A stretch of DNA of 64,000 nucleotides from contig CANQMT010000006.1 in NCBI GenBank assembly GCA_947625055.1, forward strand, positions 36,087 through 100,086. The letters run 5' to 3'. The notes under the pieces were generated by a model that saw only the letters and a program-made list of their open reading frames with translations, was not told the DNA's origin and searched no databases. Position 1 is the stretch's first letter; every line of letters starts with the position of its first letter. This document shows, piece after piece, positions 54,573-62,172 of the stretch. The position numbers and the translations under genes were made by a program. This DNA comes from an uncultured Monoglobus sp. (GTDB lineage Bacteria > Bacillota > Clostridia > Monoglobales > Monoglobaceae).

Positions 54573-54601
54573 TTGACAAAACTAAAAAATCATTATATAA
54601 T
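54573..54601 (+). promoter_or_regulatory. promoter for antisense RNA
   Basis: Consensus TTGACA (54573-54578), 17-bp spacer, consensus TATAAT (54596-54601). It drives transcription toward the small toxin gene on the other strand. Confidence 0.75.
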
Positions 54602-54607
54602 AAAAAT

Positions 54608-54735
54608 ACGATCGGGAACCGCATAAAGCGATCCCCGATCACGCAAAAAGGTAACTGTTCAAACAGTTAGCCAAAATAGTTAATCATAAAGAATATGACC
54701 GCTTTTTTAGCCGAGGGCGGTCATATTGCTTTTAT
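54608..54735 (+). ncRNA. putative antisense RNA antitoxin
   Basis: No open reading frame of note. From the predicted +1 the transcript folds into three hairpins: GATCGGG / CCCGATC (54610-54640, with an inner CGC-GCG stem), AACTGTT / AACAGTT (54652-54669), and the shared terminator (54692-54727). Its 3' end is complementary to the 3' end of the converging peptide mRNA over about 50 nt, as in Fst/RNAII-type type I systems. The 5' and 3' ends are predictions. Confidence 0.55.
54692..54733. terminator. shared bidirectional terminator of type I TA-like locus
   Basis: Perfect 11-bp stem AATATGACCGC / GCGGTCATATT with a 14-nt loop. T-rich tracts follow in both directions (GCTTTTA on plus, CTTTAT on minus). 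The minus-strand stem includes the end of the peptide gene. Confidence 0.7.
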
Positions 54736-54795
54736 GCTTACCATTATGAAAAAAATCACAATAGCGACGATTATTTTTAAAATCGTATTCAGCAT
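54721..54795 (-). CDS. 24-residue hydrophobic peptide, putative type I toxin
   Basis: A very short gene encoding a peptide that begins MLNTILKIIV and ends VSIKAI. It is hydrophobic through the middle with Lys at positions 7 and 22, so it should form a single membrane helix. AAGGGGG (54804-54810) is 8 nt before the ATG, a strong ribosome binding site. It has its own minus-strand promoter (54919-54947) and a long leader of about 117 nt containing a self-complementary AGGAGGT/ACCTCCT site (54845-54859). A convergent antisense RNA overlaps its 3' end. Layout matches type I toxins such as Fst or TxpA, but the sequence is not one I recognise. Confidence 0.6.
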   Translation of the reverse strand: MLNTILKIIVAIVIFFIMVSIKAI

Positions 54796-54844
54796 CAGCA
54801 ATACCCCCTTTCAATAGTCTCGCGAGCAAAACTCACGGCAAATC

Positions 54845-54859
54845 AGGAGGTCACCTCCT
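54845..54859 (-). promoter_or_regulatory. self-complementary Shine-Dalgarno in peptide mRNA leader
   Basis: The leader reads AAAGGAGGTGACCTCCTGA on the minus strand. The perfect 7-1-7 inverted repeat would hide a strong ribosome binding site, and a GTG directly after GGAG opens only a four-codon frame. It may be a decoy, a ribosome standby site or a leader-peptide control. Confidence 0.5.
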
Positions 54860-54918
54860 TTCCAAAAAGAAATAGGAGATAGCTAACCGCTCAAAATACC
54901 CTTTTTGCGCATAAACAA

Positions 54919-54947
54919 ATTATACCACAATTCAACAAAATATTCAA
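54919..54947 (-). promoter_or_regulatory. promoter for hydrophobic peptide mRNA
   Basis: On the minus strand: TTGAAT (54947-54942), 17-bp spacer, TATAAT (54924-54919). Confidence 0.7.
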
Positions 54948-54970
54948 CTTACAATTATGTTACGCAAAAT

Positions 54971-55107
54971 CCCCTCTCCGTCTTTCCGCCTGCGGCGGAA
55001 ATCCACCTCTAAGGAAGCGCTTGGTCAAAATCGCAAGCGATTTTGAAAGGTCGCTTTGAACCCGCACGCTTCGCGCGCTGATTATCCCCAAGGGGCGAGG
55101 CAAAATT
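54971..55107 (+). repeat. long mosaic repeat element, copy 3
   Basis: Third copy of the about 135-bp element. It is followed by a short tandem duplication in which TTATCCCCAAGGGGCGAGGC plus a GGCGGCTGT tail occurs twice (about 55083-55116 and 55121-55154) up to the end of the methyltransferase-STAS gene. Confidence 0.8.
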
Positions 55108-55163
55108 GGCGGCTGTCATTTTATCCCCAAGGGGCGAGGCAAAATAGGCGGCTGTTATCCGTA

Positions 55164-56414
55164 TCAGCACACAAGGTCGGCGAATCCCGTTTGGTCGAAA
55201 ATTGTCTGCACCGTTTCGTTTTGCCCCGTGACGGTCATATTACCGTTACCGACCTGCTTGATCATAATAAGCAGAACGCGCAGTCCGGCGGACGAAATAT
55301 ATTCAAGATCCGACATGTCAACGGTGATTTTTTCGGGCTTTTCTTCCGCCGCGGCTTTTTCGTAAACCGAAAGAAATTCCGGCGCGGTTATGGAATCAAG
55401 CCTGCCGCGCAGCGTGATTTTCATTTCGCCCTCGCGCGATTTTGCGTTTACGCCAAAGCTTTTGTCCTCAAACTCCGCTTCCGATTCCTCATGATCCTCG
55501 TCGAGAGTCATTTTCCACACGCAGAACGGCTTTATCGCTTCTGTGAGAGCCGCTTTTGTTTCGTCGGGCATATTTTTCGTGCTGTTAAGTTCGGGCATAT
55601 ATTTGACCACGGGTATGCGCTCAACCTTAAAGCCCGCCGAATTTAAAAAGTCCGTCAGTTTTTCAACCCCGTTTTGATAGTCAAACGCGCTTACATTCAT
55701 GATGTTCTTTCCCATTTCAATGTCCGATTTGTTTGAAAACGCTTTTAATGAGCTCATCATCGTTTTCATGGCGTCCGCGCCGATGATCGCCTTCATCGTC
55801 GAAAGCGTCAGAGAGCTTGATTCGGGGTCGTAAGTCAGCCAGCAGCCGCCGAATTCCTTTAACACGTTCCTGATGTTCGAGCAAAGCTCCGTGATCTCCG
55901 AATCGTTTAAATACATAATAAGCCCTTCGGTGGTGACGCATATCTCGCCCTCGGCGGAATCGAGGGCGCTTCTGAGCGACGTATAGTTGGTAGCGTCAAC
56001 GCTGCGGTATTCCTTGTTTTTTATTCCGCCCTCCCTGAGCATATCGCCTATTGCGGGGGCGAGCTCGTCGATTACCGCAGGAAGATCGCAGCCTATATAA
56101 TGAGTATCCTTAAACATTTCATTGAGAGCGCGCGGAGTATAGCCGCACGGAATGTCAAGAACAGTGTTTTTCCCCGAAGCCTTTATAAGATTATTCATGG
56201 TCCGGTAGCGCGTTTCGATCACAGCCCTGTTGGCCGTGTCGAACACCGCTTTCTGGTCGTCGCCGCTCTCCATTACGGAATCAGGATCTATGCCGAGCTT
56301 TTTCGTAAGCAGCCGCGCGTCGCTGTCGCCTGCGAGGCAGATATTCAAAACGGTCGCCTTCGCTGTGTTGAACACCGGATTTGTCCTTTCTCTCAGATTC
56401 TGCTTTTCGTTCAT
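55164..56414 (-). CDS. O-methyltransferase (LCM/PPM-like) fused to STAS domain
   Basis: A 416-residue cytoplasmic protein. Residues 1-300 resemble leucine-carboxyl-methyltransferase-type SAM enzymes (TVLDIPCGYTPRALNEMF near 90, IGCDLPAVI, VTTEGLIMYLNDSEI). After an acidic linker, residues about 325-416 are a STAS domain (ITLRGRLDSITAPEF, DMSDLEYISSAGLRVLL) like anti-sigma-factor antagonists; Ser375 is at the site phosphorylated in SpoIIAA/RsbV-type proteins. This joins a small-molecule or protein methyltransferase with a signalling switch domain. AGGAGGAG precedes the ATG. Its partner kinase or sensor is not in this window. Confidence 0.82.
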   Translation of the reverse strand: MNEKQNLRERTNPVFNTAKATVLNICLAGDSDARLLTKKLGIDPDSVMESGDDQKAVFDTANRAVIETRYRTMNNLIKASGKNTVLDIPCGYTPRALNEMFKDTHYIGCDLPAVIDELAPAIGDMLREGGIKNKEYRSVDATNYTSLRSALDSAEGEICVTTEGLIMYLNDSEITELCSNIRNVLKEFGGCWLTYDPESSSLTLSTMKAIIGADAMKTMMSSLKAFSNKSDIEMGKNIMNVSAFDYQNGVEKLTDFLNSAGFKVERIPVVKYMPELNSTKNMPDETKAALTEAIKPFCVWKMTLDEDHEESEAEFEDKSFGVNAKSREGEMKITLRGRLDSITAPEFLSVYEKAAAEEKPEKITVDMSDLEYISSAGLRVLLIMIKQVGNGNMTVTGQNETVQTIFDQTGFADLVC

Positions 56415-56521
56415 AATAAACTCCTCCTGATATTTTTGAGAATTAATTTATGTAAAAATAAGTTTAACATTATATTATATCAAATTCAACACTTTGTCAT
56501 GAAAGTCATTATTTATAACGT

Positions 56522-56556
56522 AAACGGCATATCGCAATTCAAGCGATATGCCGTTT
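56522..56556 (-). terminator. terminator-like hairpin after rubredoxin gene
   Basis: Perfect 14-bp stem AAACGGCATATCGC / GCGATATGCCGTTT with a 7-nt loop, 84 bp after the rubredoxin stop on the same strand. Confidence 0.65.
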
Positions 56557-56639
56557 TCCGCACCCTGTTCGACAGATTGTTATAAAAATATTGAGATTTT
56601 CTCATGTCATGCCGTCGAAAACGCGCGAGATTTTGATCC

Positions 56640-56798
56640 CTATTCGGCGGGGCTGAACTGGTCCTTGCCGACGCCGCAGAGGGGGCACACAAAATCATCG
56701 GGGAGATCGTCCCATTTGGTGCCGGGAGCAATTCCGTTATCCGGATCGCCCGCGGCCTCGTCATAGATATATCCGCAAAGATCGCAAACGTACTTCAT
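56640..56798 (-). CDS. rubredoxin
   Basis: A 52-residue one-iron electron carrier. Both Cys pairs are in place: [10 protein letters not shown] near the start and [11 protein letters not shown] near the end, with the typical [21 protein letters not shown] 56798 has GGAGGTG upstream; a longer frame would start at 56879 inside the promoter. It is probably used in oxygen or peroxide defence or other low-potential electron transfer. No oxidoreductase partner is next to it. Confidence 0.97.
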   Translation of the reverse strand: MKYVCDLCGYIYDEAAGDPDNGIAPGTKWDDLPDDFVCPLCGVGKDQFSPAE

Positions 56799-56870
56799 GT
56801 TTTCACCTCCGTAAAATATAAATGATATTATTTCCAAATAGCGCCGCGTGCGCGGCTTTTCACGGGAATT

Positions 56871-56899
56871 ATTATACAATATCGGCCGCGTTTTGTCAA
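56871..56899 (-). promoter_or_regulatory. promoter for rubredoxin
   Basis: On the minus strand: consensus TTGACA (56899-56894), 17-bp spacer, consensus TATAAT (56876-56871). Confidence 0.75.
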
Positions 56900-56945
56900 T
56901 AGCGCGCGGGCCGCCGCGCCTTGATAAATATTCTCGGTATTATCC

Positions 56946-58466
56946 TCAGCGGATCTTGAACAGGTCAAAGTCCGCGGGGACCCTTGGCCCGTCTGAGTGG
57001 GCGAATATGCCTGTCATTGTGCCCGTGTGGCGTTTGCGGTCGCCGGGCACTCCCTCGTCGCACAAAAATGTGCAGGGCTTAACCGTGCCGAGCTCGGCGA
57101 ACCTCTCGCCGTCAAAGCCGTATGAGAATTTGCGCGTCTGGTGATCGACCTCGACGCGCAGATAAATTTTTCCGCCGGAGATCTCAGCCTCTGAAACAAG
57201 CTCCTCGCCTTTGTTGCGGTTGATGACCAGCTCGATCAATGTTTTGCCGCCGCGCTTTGTGACGTTGAACCTTATATACGTCGCCGTGCTGTAATAGCAT
57301 GTCATTCCCGCGCGCGTCCCCTCCTCGGGCTCGAATTCCATGATCGTGTCCGCGGTATAACAAAGCTCGCTTTCGCGGTGGACGAGAATGTTTTTCGCCC
57401 TTACCTCAAACATGTTTCCGGGCGCGGTGTAAAGCCGCAGAGCGGACTTTTTTTCTTTGTTCAGCGATATGTAAGCGTGGTCGGGGTTCCTCACAAACTC
57501 CCATTCAAGGCCGATGCTGTCTCCGTCAAAATCGTCCGTGAACTCCTTTCCCTCGCCTTCAAAAGGCGGCAGATCGGGCGCGTTCTGGATTTCGCCGGGG
57601 CCGTTTCCGTTGTTTATCAAAAACCATCCGTCGTCAGTCCATGTCACGGGGTCAAGAGCGGTCTCTCTGCCGAGAGTGGTGTAGTTGCCCATGTTGCGCC
57701 TGCCGCATAGGTAATACGCCCACCAGTTCCCCTTTCCGTCATCGACCAGTTTCCCGTGTCCGGTGCGCTGGATCGGCTTTTCGCGGTCAAGCTGACGCAT
57801 GACGGGGTTGTAGGGGCAGACCTCGTACTCGCCGAAAAGCTCCCTCGAGCGGGCGACGTTTATTCCGTGCCCGTAGCCCGTGCCGCCTTCGGCGATGATC
57901 GCGTAGTAATAGCCGCCGTGCTTCATGATGTGCGGCCCCTCGGCGCAGCGCTCGCCGGTGCCCGCCCAGGCGACCCTCGGGCCGCCGATCACTTTTTCGC
58001 AGTCGCCGCTGAGCTCATAAACGGTGGCCGCTCTGGCGGTTATCATATATTTTTTCCCGTCATCGTCAAAAAACAGCGACGGATCGATATTGTTTATATC
58101 AAGCCAAACCGGCTTTGAGTACGGCCCCTCGGGCCGCTCTGATCTCATAAGAAGCTGCTGCCGCGCGGGGCTCTCCCAATCGTTGAGCCGCATGGTGGCG
58201 GTTATGTAAAAGAGCTTCTCGTTCTCGTCATAGAATATGTCGGGAGCCCATATCCCCCGCGAATCCAAAATTTCGCTGAGGTCGAGGTATTCGGGGTTTG
58301 AGATCGCGTGGCCTATCGTCCTCCAGTGCACCATATCCTTTGAATGTGATATCGGGATACAGGGGAAATATTGGAAAGATGAGTTTACCATATAAAAATC
58401 ATCCCCGACGCGGATCACCGACGGGTCGGGATAAAAGCCTCTCCTGACAGGGTTGTTGTACGTCAT
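56946..58466 (-). CDS. glycoside hydrolase family 43 (beta-xylosidase / arabinofuranosidase type)
   Basis: A 506-residue enzyme without a signal peptide, so it probably acts on imported oligosaccharides in the cytoplasm. The five-bladed propeller domain covers about 1-310; the three catalytic acids are visible as Asp14 (FYPDPS), Asp129 (NNIDPSLF) and Glu177 (RCAEGPH). A C-terminal beta-sandwich (about 310-506) of the GH43_C2 type follows. Substrate (xylose, arabinose or galactose side chains) is uncertain. GAGAGG precedes the ATG. It fits the pectin and hemicellulose theme set by the pectate lyase. Confidence 0.9.
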   Translation of the reverse strand: MTYNNPVRRGFYPDPSVIRVGDDFYMVNSSFQYFPCIPISHSKDMVHWRTIGHAISNPEYLDLSEILDSRGIWAPDIFYDENEKLFYITATMRLNDWESPARQQLLMRSERPEGPYSKPVWLDINNIDPSLFFDDDGKKYMITARAATVYELSGDCEKVIGGPRVAWAGTGERCAEGPHIMKHGGYYYAIIAEGGTGYGHGINVARSRELFGEYEVCPYNPVMRQLDREKPIQRTGHGKLVDDGKGNWWAYYLCGRRNMGNYTTLGRETALDPVTWTDDGWFLINNGNGPGEIQNAPDLPPFEGEGKEFTDDFDGDSIGLEWEFVRNPDHAYISLNKEKKSALRLYTAPGNMFEVRAKNILVHRESELCYTADTIMEFEPEEGTRAGMTCYYSTATYIRFNVTKRGGKTLIELVINRNKGEELVSEAEISGGKIYLRVEVDHQTRKFSYGFDGERFAELGTVKPCTFLCDEGVPGDRKRHTGTMTGIFAHSDGPRVPADFDLFKIR

Positions 58467-58503
58467 GTTTTTCGCCTCTCAAATTCTTAAATAATACCCG
58501 CTA

Positions 58504-58532
58504 AGTATAGCACACCAAAAAATATTTGGCAA
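58504..58532 (-). promoter_or_regulatory. promoter for GH43 gene
   Basis: On the minus strand: TTGCCA (58532-58527), 17-bp spacer, TATACT (58509-58504). Confidence 0.55.
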
Positions 58533-58545
58533 GGATTATTTCAAC

Positions 58546-58576
58546 AAAAAACCGCGCCGCAGTTTTGCGGCGCGGT
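58546..58576 (-). terminator. terminator after 157-residue surface protein
   Basis: Stem ACCGCGCCGCA / TGCGGCGCGGT with a 4-nt loop and U run on the minus strand, 12 bp after the stop. Confidence 0.85.
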
Positions 58577-58587
58577 CGAGCTTTTGA

Positions 58588-59061
58588 TTATTTCGCGGCT
58601 GCGGGATCGTCGATCGTAACGGTTTGCGTCGCCTCGTCCCAGCCTACGACGTAGCCGAACGCCTCGGACACGAACCTGATCGGAATGTACATGCGGCCGC
58701 CGCCGATATCGTCGTACTGCTTGACGAACGCGGCAGTGTCCATCACGGTCTGGGTCGTCTGACCCATGTCGGCGATCTTGTAAATATTCGTCGCGCCCTC
58801 CTGAACGATGTACATATCCGACTTGTCAAGGATCAGAGCGGCTTTGATATTGTCGTCATACTTGACCGTCTTGCCCATTTTTTCGGACACAAAGCGCAGG
58901 GGAACGAAAGTTCTGTCATCCTGCTCGATGATCTCGCCCATCTCGGGCGGGATCTCCGCCGCGGAGCCGTTTATGATTATGCTCTGCGCCACCGCGAAGG
59001 CGGATTGAGTAAATCCGAACGTGAGACACAAGGCGGTAAGCAATGCTGTTAATTTTTTCAT
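58588..59061 (-). CDS. secreted copper-amine-oxidase-N-domain protein
   Basis: A 157-residue protein that is almost only a signal peptide (KKLTALLTALCLTFGFTQSAFA) plus one Cu_amine_oxidN1-type module, with its twin FVPLRFVSEKMGKTV and YIPIRFVSEAFGYVVGWDEAT motifs. This module is common on clostridial surface proteins and likely serves as a binding or spacer domain; copper chemistry is not implied. The same type of domain ends the protein at 18015-19340. GGAGGA precedes the ATG. Confidence 0.85.
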   Translation of the reverse strand: MKKLTALLTALCLTFGFTQSAFAVAQSIIINGSAAEIPPEMGEIIEQDDRTFVPLRFVSEKMGKTVKYDDNIKAALILDKSDMYIVQEGATNIYKIADMGQTTQTVMDTAAFVKQYDDIGGGRMYIPIRFVSEAFGYVVGWDEATQTVTIDDPAAAK

Positions 59062-59094
59062 TAAAAATTCCTCCAAAATATTAGATGTTAATTA

Positions 59095-59123
59095 ATTATA
59101 ACATATCGGCGGCAAAAATTCAA
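59095..59123 (-). promoter_or_regulatory. promoter for 157-residue surface protein
   Basis: On the minus strand: TTGAAT (59123-59118), 17-bp spacer, TATAAT (59100-59095). Confidence 0.65.
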
Positions 59124-59136
59124 GAATAAATTTGAG

Positions 59137-60057
59137 TTATGCCATTATCACTATCTCGTTTTCGGAATTCATCAGATAAATGATGAGATACTGAACGCCG
59201 TTGTCATAGCGGGCATAGGAGTTTTTGCCCTGAACGTCGAATTCGGTCTGGCTGTAGCCCGCCGCCTCGATCGCTTTTATGTATTGATTGTAAGCGTCCA
59301 TATCCATGTCGTATTCGTAATACGTCGAGCCGTCGTCCTCAACGTCAACGTCGGTGCAGGGCTTTCCGGTCACGCTCTCGAACTTGGGTATGGTGGACTT
59401 GGCGTAGAACTCATATGTTCCGTCCCCGGTCGGCCACTGATAGTTCGGGTCGTCGTAAGTGCGGCCGCTGCTGTCGGTGGGCAGCGGGTTTGGAGCCGCG
59501 TCGGGCGCGGCGGTCGACGAAGGAGCCTGAGTGGGCGCGGGCGTGGGATTCGCGTTTCCGTAGTATCCGCGATAGCCGTCATGATGATCGTCGTTAAAAA
59601 AGTCGTAGTAATCGTCAAAGAAATCATCATAATCGTCATAGTCGTCAAAATATCCGCCCGGATAACGGTTGGGAGCATCAAAATGACTGCGGCGGTACGC
59701 CCCTATGAGCGAAGTCACGATCAGAGCGATCAAACAAACCAGAATGACCGCCGCGGAAACTATGCCGATGATTATCGCGGCGGTCTTGCCCGACGGCTTT
59801 CGCTTGGGGCTCACGACGCGCGGCGTGTAGACGGGGGCCGCCGCCTGCTGACCTGCGGGCGAGGGGCCTGTGGCCTGCTGTTCTGCGGTCGGCTGATCTG
59901 ATGTCGGCTGACCTACGGTCGACTGATCTGCGACCGATTGATCTGCTGTCTGCTGATCTGCTGTCTGCTGACCGGCGGGGGGCTTGACCATCATGCCGCA
60001 ATTATCGCAGAAGTTGGCGTTTTCTTTAAGTTCTTTTCCACAGTTTGAGCAAAACAT
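59137..60057 (-). CDS. zinc-ribbon membrane protein with Asp/Tyr-rich region
   Basis: A 306-residue protein. It starts with a zinc ribbon (FCSNCGKELKENANFCDNCG), then degenerate 5-residue TADQQ-type repeats (about 30-60), a Pro/Lys stretch, one membrane segment (about 93-118), an unusual Asp/Tyr/Phe/His-rich stretch (YFDDYDDYDDFFDDYYDFF region, about 135-165), a Pro/Ala/Thr linker and a C-terminal domain of about 95 residues with no recognised fold. The ribbon would be cytosolic and the rest outside. ATG 60057 has GGAG 7 nt upstream. Function unknown. Confidence 0.75.
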   Translation of the reverse strand: MFCSNCGKELKENANFCDNCGMMVKPPAGQQTADQQTADQSVADQSTVGQPTSDQPTAEQQATGPSPAGQQAAAPVYTPRVVSPKRKPSGKTAAIIIGIVSAAVILVCLIALIVTSLIGAYRRSHFDAPNRYPGGYFDDYDDYDDFFDDYYDFFNDDHHDGYRGYYGNANPTPAPTQAPSSTAAPDAAPNPLPTDSSGRTYDDPNYQWPTGDGTYEFYAKSTIPKFESVTGKPCTDVDVEDDGSTYYEYDMDMDAYNQYIKAIEAAGYSQTEFDVQGKNSYARYDNGVQYLIIYLMNSENEIVIMA

Positions 60058-60172
60058 ATTATCACTCCATTCAAACATTATTAATTACTTCACAAATAAT
60101 TATATCAGATACGCGAACGCAATGTTTACGGTAATGTTAACAAATTATTATATTTTTTGGATACGGCGAGCG

Positions 60173-62113
60173 TTAAACCATAACAGCGCCGCTCTGAATA
60201 TCGCCTTCGGTGGTCAGAAGCGTCAGTTTATCCTGATATTCCGCCGAGAGTATCATGCCGCACGACTCAAGGCCCATCATCTTCCGCGGGGGGAGGTTGG
60301 CGATAAACAGCACGTTTTTGCCCACAAGCTCCTCGGGCTTGTAATACTTGGCTATGCCCGAGAGGATCTGACGCGTCTCGCCGCCGCACTCCAGCTCGAA
60401 CCGCAGCAGCTTCGACGATTTGGGGACCTTTTCGCAGACCTTCACCTTGCCCACGCGCACGTCGAGCTTCAGAAAATCGTCAAAAGAGATATTGTCCTTA
60501 AACGGCTCGATCTCGGGCGCGGACTCTTCCGCCTCCTGCGAGGCGGCGAATTCCGCGGCCAGCTCCTCAAGCTTCTTGTCCGCGTCTATCCTGACAAACA
60601 GCGGCTCGGGAGAGCCGACCTTGGTTCCGGCCTCGGTCGCTCCGAAGGCCCTCACGCTGTCGGCGCTGATGTCTGGGGCGTTGATCTGGGCCTTTATCTT
60701 CTCGGCGGTCTCGGGCATAAACGGCGAGAGCAGCGATGCGATGATCCTGATCGACTCGATAAGATTATAAAGCACCGTGCCGAGCCGGGGCATGTCAGCC
60801 TCGTTTTTGGCCAGTATCCACGGCGTGGTCTCGTCGATATACTTGTTTGCGCGGTTCACTATCCTCCATATTTCGTCTATCGCGTCGGCGACGTGAAGCG
60901 TTTCCATTTTTTTCTCTATTTTTCCGAGTGCGCCCGCGGCGATCTCCTTGAGGTCGTCGTCAAACTCGCCCCCGACATTTCCGGGTTGGATCACTCCGTC
61001 AAAATACTTGTTGACCATTGACACGGTCCTGTTGACCAGATTGCCGAGAGTGTTGGCGAGGTCGGAATTAAAGCGGCTGATGAACACGTCGTATGTGATG
61101 CTTCCGTCCTGCGCGAACGGCATTTCGTGGAGCGAGTAGTACCTCACGGCGTCCACTCCGAAGTGGCGAACCAGATCGTCGGCGTATATCACGTTGCCGC
61201 GGGATTTCGACATCTTCTCCTCGCCGAACAGCAGCCACGGGTGGCCGAACACCTGCTTTGGCAGGGGCTCGCCGAGAGCCATCAGCATTATCGGCCAGTA
61301 GATCGTGTGGAAGCGCAGGATGTCCTTGCCGATTATATGCACGTCGGCGGGCCAGTATTTTTTATAATTCTCGCCCGAGCCGTCGGGCGAGTAGCCGAGC
61401 GCCGTGATATAGTTCGAGAGTGCGTCGATCCAGACATAAATGACGTGTCCGGGATCGAACTCGACCGGGATCCCCCACGAGAAGCTCGTGCGCGACACGC
61501 ACAGATCCTGAAGGCCGGGCTTTAAAAAGTTGTTGACCATTTCTTTTTTGCGGGCTTCGGGCTGAATGAACTCGGGGTGATCCTCGATATGCTTCATCAG
61601 CCTGTCCTGATATTTGCTGAGGCGCAGGAAATACGCTTCCTCGCGCGTCTTGTGAACCTCTCTGCCGCAGTCGGGGCACTTGCCGTCCACAAGCTGCGAC
61701 TCGGTCCAGAACGACTCGCAGGGCGTGCAGTAAAGTCCCTCGTACTCGGATTTGTATATGTCGCCCTGCTCGTAGAGTTTGGTGAATATCTTCTGCACCG
61801 CCTTCTCGTGGTAATCGTCGGTGGTGCGGATAAAAATGTCATAGCTGACGTTCAGCATGTCGGCGATGTCTTTGATCTCTCCGGCTATCCTGTCAACATG
61901 CTGCTTGGGCGTGATCCCGGCCTCCTCGGCCAGCTCCTGTATCTTCTGTCCGTGCTCGTCCGTGCCGGTGCAGAAGCACACGTCATAGCCCGTGTATCTC
62001 TTGAACCTCGCGATCGCGTCTGTCAGAATTATCTCATACGTGTTGCCGATGTGCGGCTTTTTTGAAGTGTAGGCTATCGCGGTCGTTATATAATATTTTT
62101 CTTTTTTACACAT
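60173..62113 (-). CDS. metG: methionyl-tRNA synthetase
   Basis: Charges tRNA-Met in the cytoplasm. The 646 residues include the HIGH-type KPHIGNTYE near residue 19, a zinc knuckle (CTPCESFWTES...CPDCGRE), the KMSKSRGN loop near 300, the anticodon-binding helical domain, and a C-terminal EMAP-II-like tRNA-binding domain (about 540-646, LDVRVGKVKVCEKVP) that dimerises the enzyme. CAGGAG precedes the ATG. It follows ruvB by about 60 bp on the same strand; no T-box leader is visible. Confidence 0.97.
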   Translation of the reverse strand: MCKKEKYYITTAIAYTSKKPHIGNTYEIILTDAIARFKRYTGYDVCFCTGTDEHGQKIQELAEEAGITPKQHVDRIAGEIKDIADMLNVSYDIFIRTTDDYHEKAVQKIFTKLYEQGDIYKSEYEGLYCTPCESFWTESQLVDGKCPDCGREVHKTREEAYFLRLSKYQDRLMKHIEDHPEFIQPEARKKEMVNNFLKPGLQDLCVSRTSFSWGIPVEFDPGHVIYVWIDALSNYITALGYSPDGSGENYKKYWPADVHIIGKDILRFHTIYWPIMLMALGEPLPKQVFGHPWLLFGEEKMSKSRGNVIYADDLVRHFGVDAVRYYSLHEMPFAQDGSITYDVFISRFNSDLANTLGNLVNRTVSMVNKYFDGVIQPGNVGGEFDDDLKEIAAGALGKIEKKMETLHVADAIDEIWRIVNRANKYIDETTPWILAKNEADMPRLGTVLYNLIESIRIIASLLSPFMPETAEKIKAQINAPDISADSVRAFGATEAGTKVGSPEPLFVRIDADKKLEELAAEFAASQEAEESAPEIEPFKDNISFDDFLKLDVRVGKVKVCEKVPKSSKLLRFELECGGETRQILSGIAKYYKPEELVGKNVLFIANLPPRKMMGLESCGMILSAEYQDKLTLLTTEGDIQSGAVMV

Positions 62114-62172
62114 AAGCTTTGTCTCCTGATCATATTAAATTATATTAAAAATTTATTTGCGACGGCGGCCGA

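Noticed and set aside
55056..55646. Plus-strand frame through the mosaic repeat into the methyltransferase-STAS gene
   Set aside because: Its start lies in repeat sequence and the rest is opposite a clear STAS/methyltransferase gene.
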